Shown here piece by piece: positions 4,291 through 5,956 of a stretch of DNA of 5,956 nt; within the stretch, counting starts at the first letter, position 1; each line of letters opens with the position of its first letter. The translations under genes and the position numbers were made by a program. The notes beneath the pieces are model-generated. The model was not told the origin of the DNA. It searched no databases and saw only the letters and a list, made by a program, of their open reading frames with translations. The stretch is from contig JAUVDU010000118.1 in assembly GCA_030595135.1 (NCBI GenBank), positions 1 to 5,956 of the forward strand, in the 5' to 3' direction. The DNA is from Deltaproteobacteria bacterium (lineage in GTDB: Bacteria > Desulfobacterota > Anaeroferrophillalia > Anaeroferrophillales > Tharpellaceae).

Positions 4291-5591
4291 GCCCGGAAAT
4301 CGTTGGCATCATCGGCCTCTTTTTAATGATGGCGGCCATGCTCTTGCTGCAAATTCCGGTGGGCTTTGCCATGGGCCTCACCGGCTTTGCCGGGGTCGCC
4401 TGGCTCATCTCTTTTGATGCCGCCCTGGCCCTAATCGGCAACGACCTCTGGACCACCTTCTCATCCTACGGCCTGACCATTATCCCACTCTTTATTTTCA
4501 TGGGCCATATCTGTTTTCACAGTAACGTCAACAACCGCCTCTATAGCTGCGCCTACACCTGGCTGGGGGCAACCCGTGGTGGCCTGGCGATGGCGACGGT
4601 CGCCGCCTGTGCCGGTTTTGCCGCGATCAGCGGATCCAACACGGCAACCGCCGCCACCATGACCTCGGTGGCTCTACCTTCAATGCGAAAATACGGCTAT
4701 CACCCAACCCTGATTACCGGCTCAATTGCCGCCGGTTCAACCCTGGGCGTCGTTATTCCGCCCAGTATTGTTCTGGTTGTTTACGGCATCTACACCGGAC
4801 AATCAATTGCCAAACTTTTTTTCGGCAGTATCATCCCCGGCCTGATCCTCGCAGCTTTACTAATTTTAACCATCGTTGTTATCTGCCGTCGCCACCCCGC
4901 CTGGGGGCCCCCAGGCGAAAAAACCAGCTTCAAGGAAAAAATCCTCTCCCTCAAAGGCTCTTTCGAGATGTTACTCCTCTTCGGCCTGGTCATGGGGGGT
5001 CTCTTTGTCGGCTTCTTCACGCCCAGCGAGGCTGGAGCCGTGGGTTCGTTCTGCGCCCTATTTTTAAGCCTTTTTCGCCGCTCTCTCTCTTATGAAAAAT
5101 TTCTTGCAGCCATCAATGACACCCTGAAAATCTCAAGCTTCATTATCATAATTATTGCCGGCGCCGTCATCTTCGGCCGCTTTCTGGCTTTAACCAGACT
5201 GCCTTACGCCATTGCCGAATGGGCTGCCGCTCTACCAATAGCCCCGGTCTTTATCTTGTGGATTATCATTCTCGTATTTATCGTCGGCGGGGCCATCATG
5301 GATGCCTTGGGCCTGTTGCTGATCACGATCCCGATCTTCTACCCGCTGGCCGTAAAACTCAACTACGACCCAATCTGGTTTGGGGTTTTGATCACCATCG
5401 TCACAACTATGGGGGCGATCACCCCGCCGGTCGGCGTCAACGCCTATGTCGTCGCCGGTATCGCCAAAGATATCCCACTGACAACGGTATTTAAAGGTAT
5501 CGCCTATTTCCTGCCGACCTACATTATCACCATCATTCTGCTCGAAATCTTCCCGCAACTAATCCTCTGGCCAGCAAGCTCAGTCTACTGA
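4287..5591 (+). CDS. dctM: TRAP transporter large permease, DctM family
   Basis: The 434-residue polytopic inner-membrane protein carries out the cation-coupled transport step of the TRAP system; length is typical for DctM. Hydrophobic segments run almost end to end, consistent with 11-13 membrane spans, with a polar cytoplasm-like loop at about 200-225. Family signatures include IPLFIFMGH (66-74), AISGSNTATAATM (113-125), ALPSMRKYGY (129-138), STLGVVIPPSIVLVVYG (151-167), PGLILA (184-189), FTPSEAGAVGSF (244-255), DALGLLLITIPIFYP (339-353) and TTMGAITPPVGVNAYV (373-388). No frameshift or missing block is seen, so the transporter appears complete and functional. A perfect 20-bp palindrome lies in the codons for the loop near residues 204-211. 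The stop is one base from the stop of the convergent HPt gene, so any terminator for the operon must lie inside that gene. Confidence 0.95.
   Translation: MSPEIVGIIGLFLMMAAMLLLQIPVGFAMGLTGFAGVAWLISFDAALALIGNDLWTTFSSYGLTIIPLFIFMGHICFHSNVNNRLYSCAYTWLGATRGGLAMATVAACAGFAAISGSNTATAATMTSVALPSMRKYGYHPTLITGSIAAGSTLGVVIPPSIVLVVYGIYTGQSIAKLFFGSIIPGLILAALLILTIVVICRRHPAWGPPGEKTSFKEKILSLKGSFEMLLLFGLVMGGLFVGFFTPSEAGAVGSFCALFLSLFRRSLSYEKFLAAINDTLKISSFIIIIIAGAVIFGRFLALTRLPYAIAEWAAALPIAPVFILWIIILVFIVGGAIMDALGLLLITIPIFYPLAVKLNYDPIWFGVLITIVTTMGAITPPVGVNAYVVAGIAKDIPLTTVFKGIAYFLPTYIITIILLEIFPQLILWPASSVY
4898..4917. repeat. Perfect 20-bp palindrome within dctM
   Basis: CGCCTGGGGG is followed directly by its reverse complement CCCCCAGGCG. 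It encodes the PAWGPPG part of a polar loop between membrane segments. In RNA it could form an 8-bp GC-rich stem with a GGCC loop. It is the longest gapless palindrome I saw in the window; whether it has any role is unknown. Confidence 0.9.
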
Positions 5592-5592
5592 C

Positions 5593-5937
5593 TCAGTGCA
5601 GCCAAACCTTCAACTCACTCTCAACCTGAATCATCAAATCATTTACCACCTCCAGGCGGCCGGTAGTCTTGGCCTCTTTTTCCAAAGCTTGAAAAAGATC
5701 TGCCAGAGTGACAAATTGAGGGGCACTAAAATTATTGAAGGTTCCTTTCAGGGCGTGGGCAAAAAAACTGATCTCCGACATCCCGGCCCCGGCAACCGCA
5801 CTCCTTAATTCGGGGAGATATTCCGTCGTCGCTTCACACAATGCCTCAACAACCTCATCTCCACTCTCCTGATCAAAACCCATCGATTTAAGATCATCAG
5901 CCAAAAGGCGGGTCAGAAAACCCCGGTCAATTTCCAT
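5593..5937 (-). CDS. Histidine phosphotransfer (HPt) domain protein
   Basis: The 114-residue protein is a stand-alone HPt domain, a helical-bundle relay that passes phosphoryl groups between the receiver domains of multistep two-component systems. The key motif is FFAHALKGTFNNF (58-70), matching the AHxLKGxxxxF/L pattern with H61 as the phosphorylated histidine and K64-G65 conserved. The following helix (PQFVTLADLFQALEKEAKT, 73-91) carries the usual L..LE pattern, and the preceding helix contains YLPELRSAV (40-48). No receiver, kinase or output domain is attached and no partner is in the window. A strong AAGGAG at 5945-5950, seven bases before the ATG, sets the start; the upstream gene, if any, lies beyond the right edge. 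It converges on dctM with one base between the stop codons, and nothing in sequence shows that it regulates the transporter. Confidence 0.85.
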   Translation of the reverse strand: MEIDRGFLTRLLADDLKSMGFDQESGDEVVEALCEATTEYLPELRSAVAGAGMSEISFFAHALKGTFNNFSAPQFVTLADLFQALEKEAKTTGRLEVVNDLMIQVESELKVWLH

Positions 5938-5944
5938 ATTTTCA

Positions 5945-5950
5945 CTCCTT
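5945..5950 (-). promoter_or_regulatory. Ribosome binding site of the HPt gene
   Basis: The minus strand reads AAGGAG, then seven bases (TGAAAAT), then ATG at 5937. It is a strong consensus site that confirms MEIDRGFLTR as the N-terminus. The promoter or upstream operon partner is outside the window. Confidence 0.75.
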
Positions 5951-5956
5951 AATCAA

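Noticed and set aside
5219..5558. Plus and minus open frames of about 90-108 codons within the end of dctM
   Set aside because: They are out-of-frame shadows of a clear DctM reading frame; their compositions (DDGDN-rich, RRRG-rich) are typical of antisense or shifted membrane-protein codons.

Overview
This window looks like chromosomal DNA of a Gram-negative, probably anaerobic bacterium. I favour Desulfobacterota (a sulfate reducer or relative). The reasons are the mid-range GC, strong AAGGAG-type ribosome binding sites, a PaaK-type aryl-CoA ligase of the 'IPGLTE...IHYWADYY' subtype, and a TRAP transporter of the 'PGRFPLMEG' binding-protein subtype. The assignment is inference from sequence style and remembered family members; no 16S or other marker gene is present.

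Layout from left to right: (1) 1-122, minus strand, the N-terminal 40 codons of a 4-oxalocrotonate-tautomerase-like protein, cut by the window edge. (2) 123-397, an intergenic region with a fold-back element at about 228-358. It has 13-bp terminal inverted repeats, a long internal hairpin, and a 7-bp direct repeat (TAAGATC) on each side, so it resembles a miniature non-autonomous transposon. (3) 398-904, plus strand, a small exported protein of unknown function. (4) 905-1045, a convergent intergenic region with two or three hairpins, probably terminators. (5) 1046-2338, minus strand, a phenylacetate-CoA ligase family enzyme. (6) 2339-2585, a divergent control region. (7) 2586-5591, plus strand, a complete tripartite TRAP transporter: periplasmic binding protein (dctP type), then a 160-bp gap holding a large inverted repeat, then small permease (dctQ type) and large permease (dctM type) overlapping by 4 bp. 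(8) 5593-5937, minus strand, a small histidine phosphotransfer (HPt) protein converging on dctM with one base between the stop codons.

Working model (inference): the TRAP system imports an organic acid by the Na+ or proton gradient, and the divergently transcribed ligase may activate it, or a related aryl acid, to its CoA thioester. The tautomerase may belong to the same catabolic theme. A 12-bp word (AAACAGTTGCAT) occurs upstream of both the tautomerase and the ligase/TRAP pair and could mark shared regulation. The HPt protein and the small exported protein have no demonstrable link to this.

I did not find a clearly new multi-gene system. The most unusual items are the fold-back element, the repeat splitting dctP from dctQM, a perfect 20-bp palindrome inside dctM, and the altered ligand-loop residues of the binding protein.
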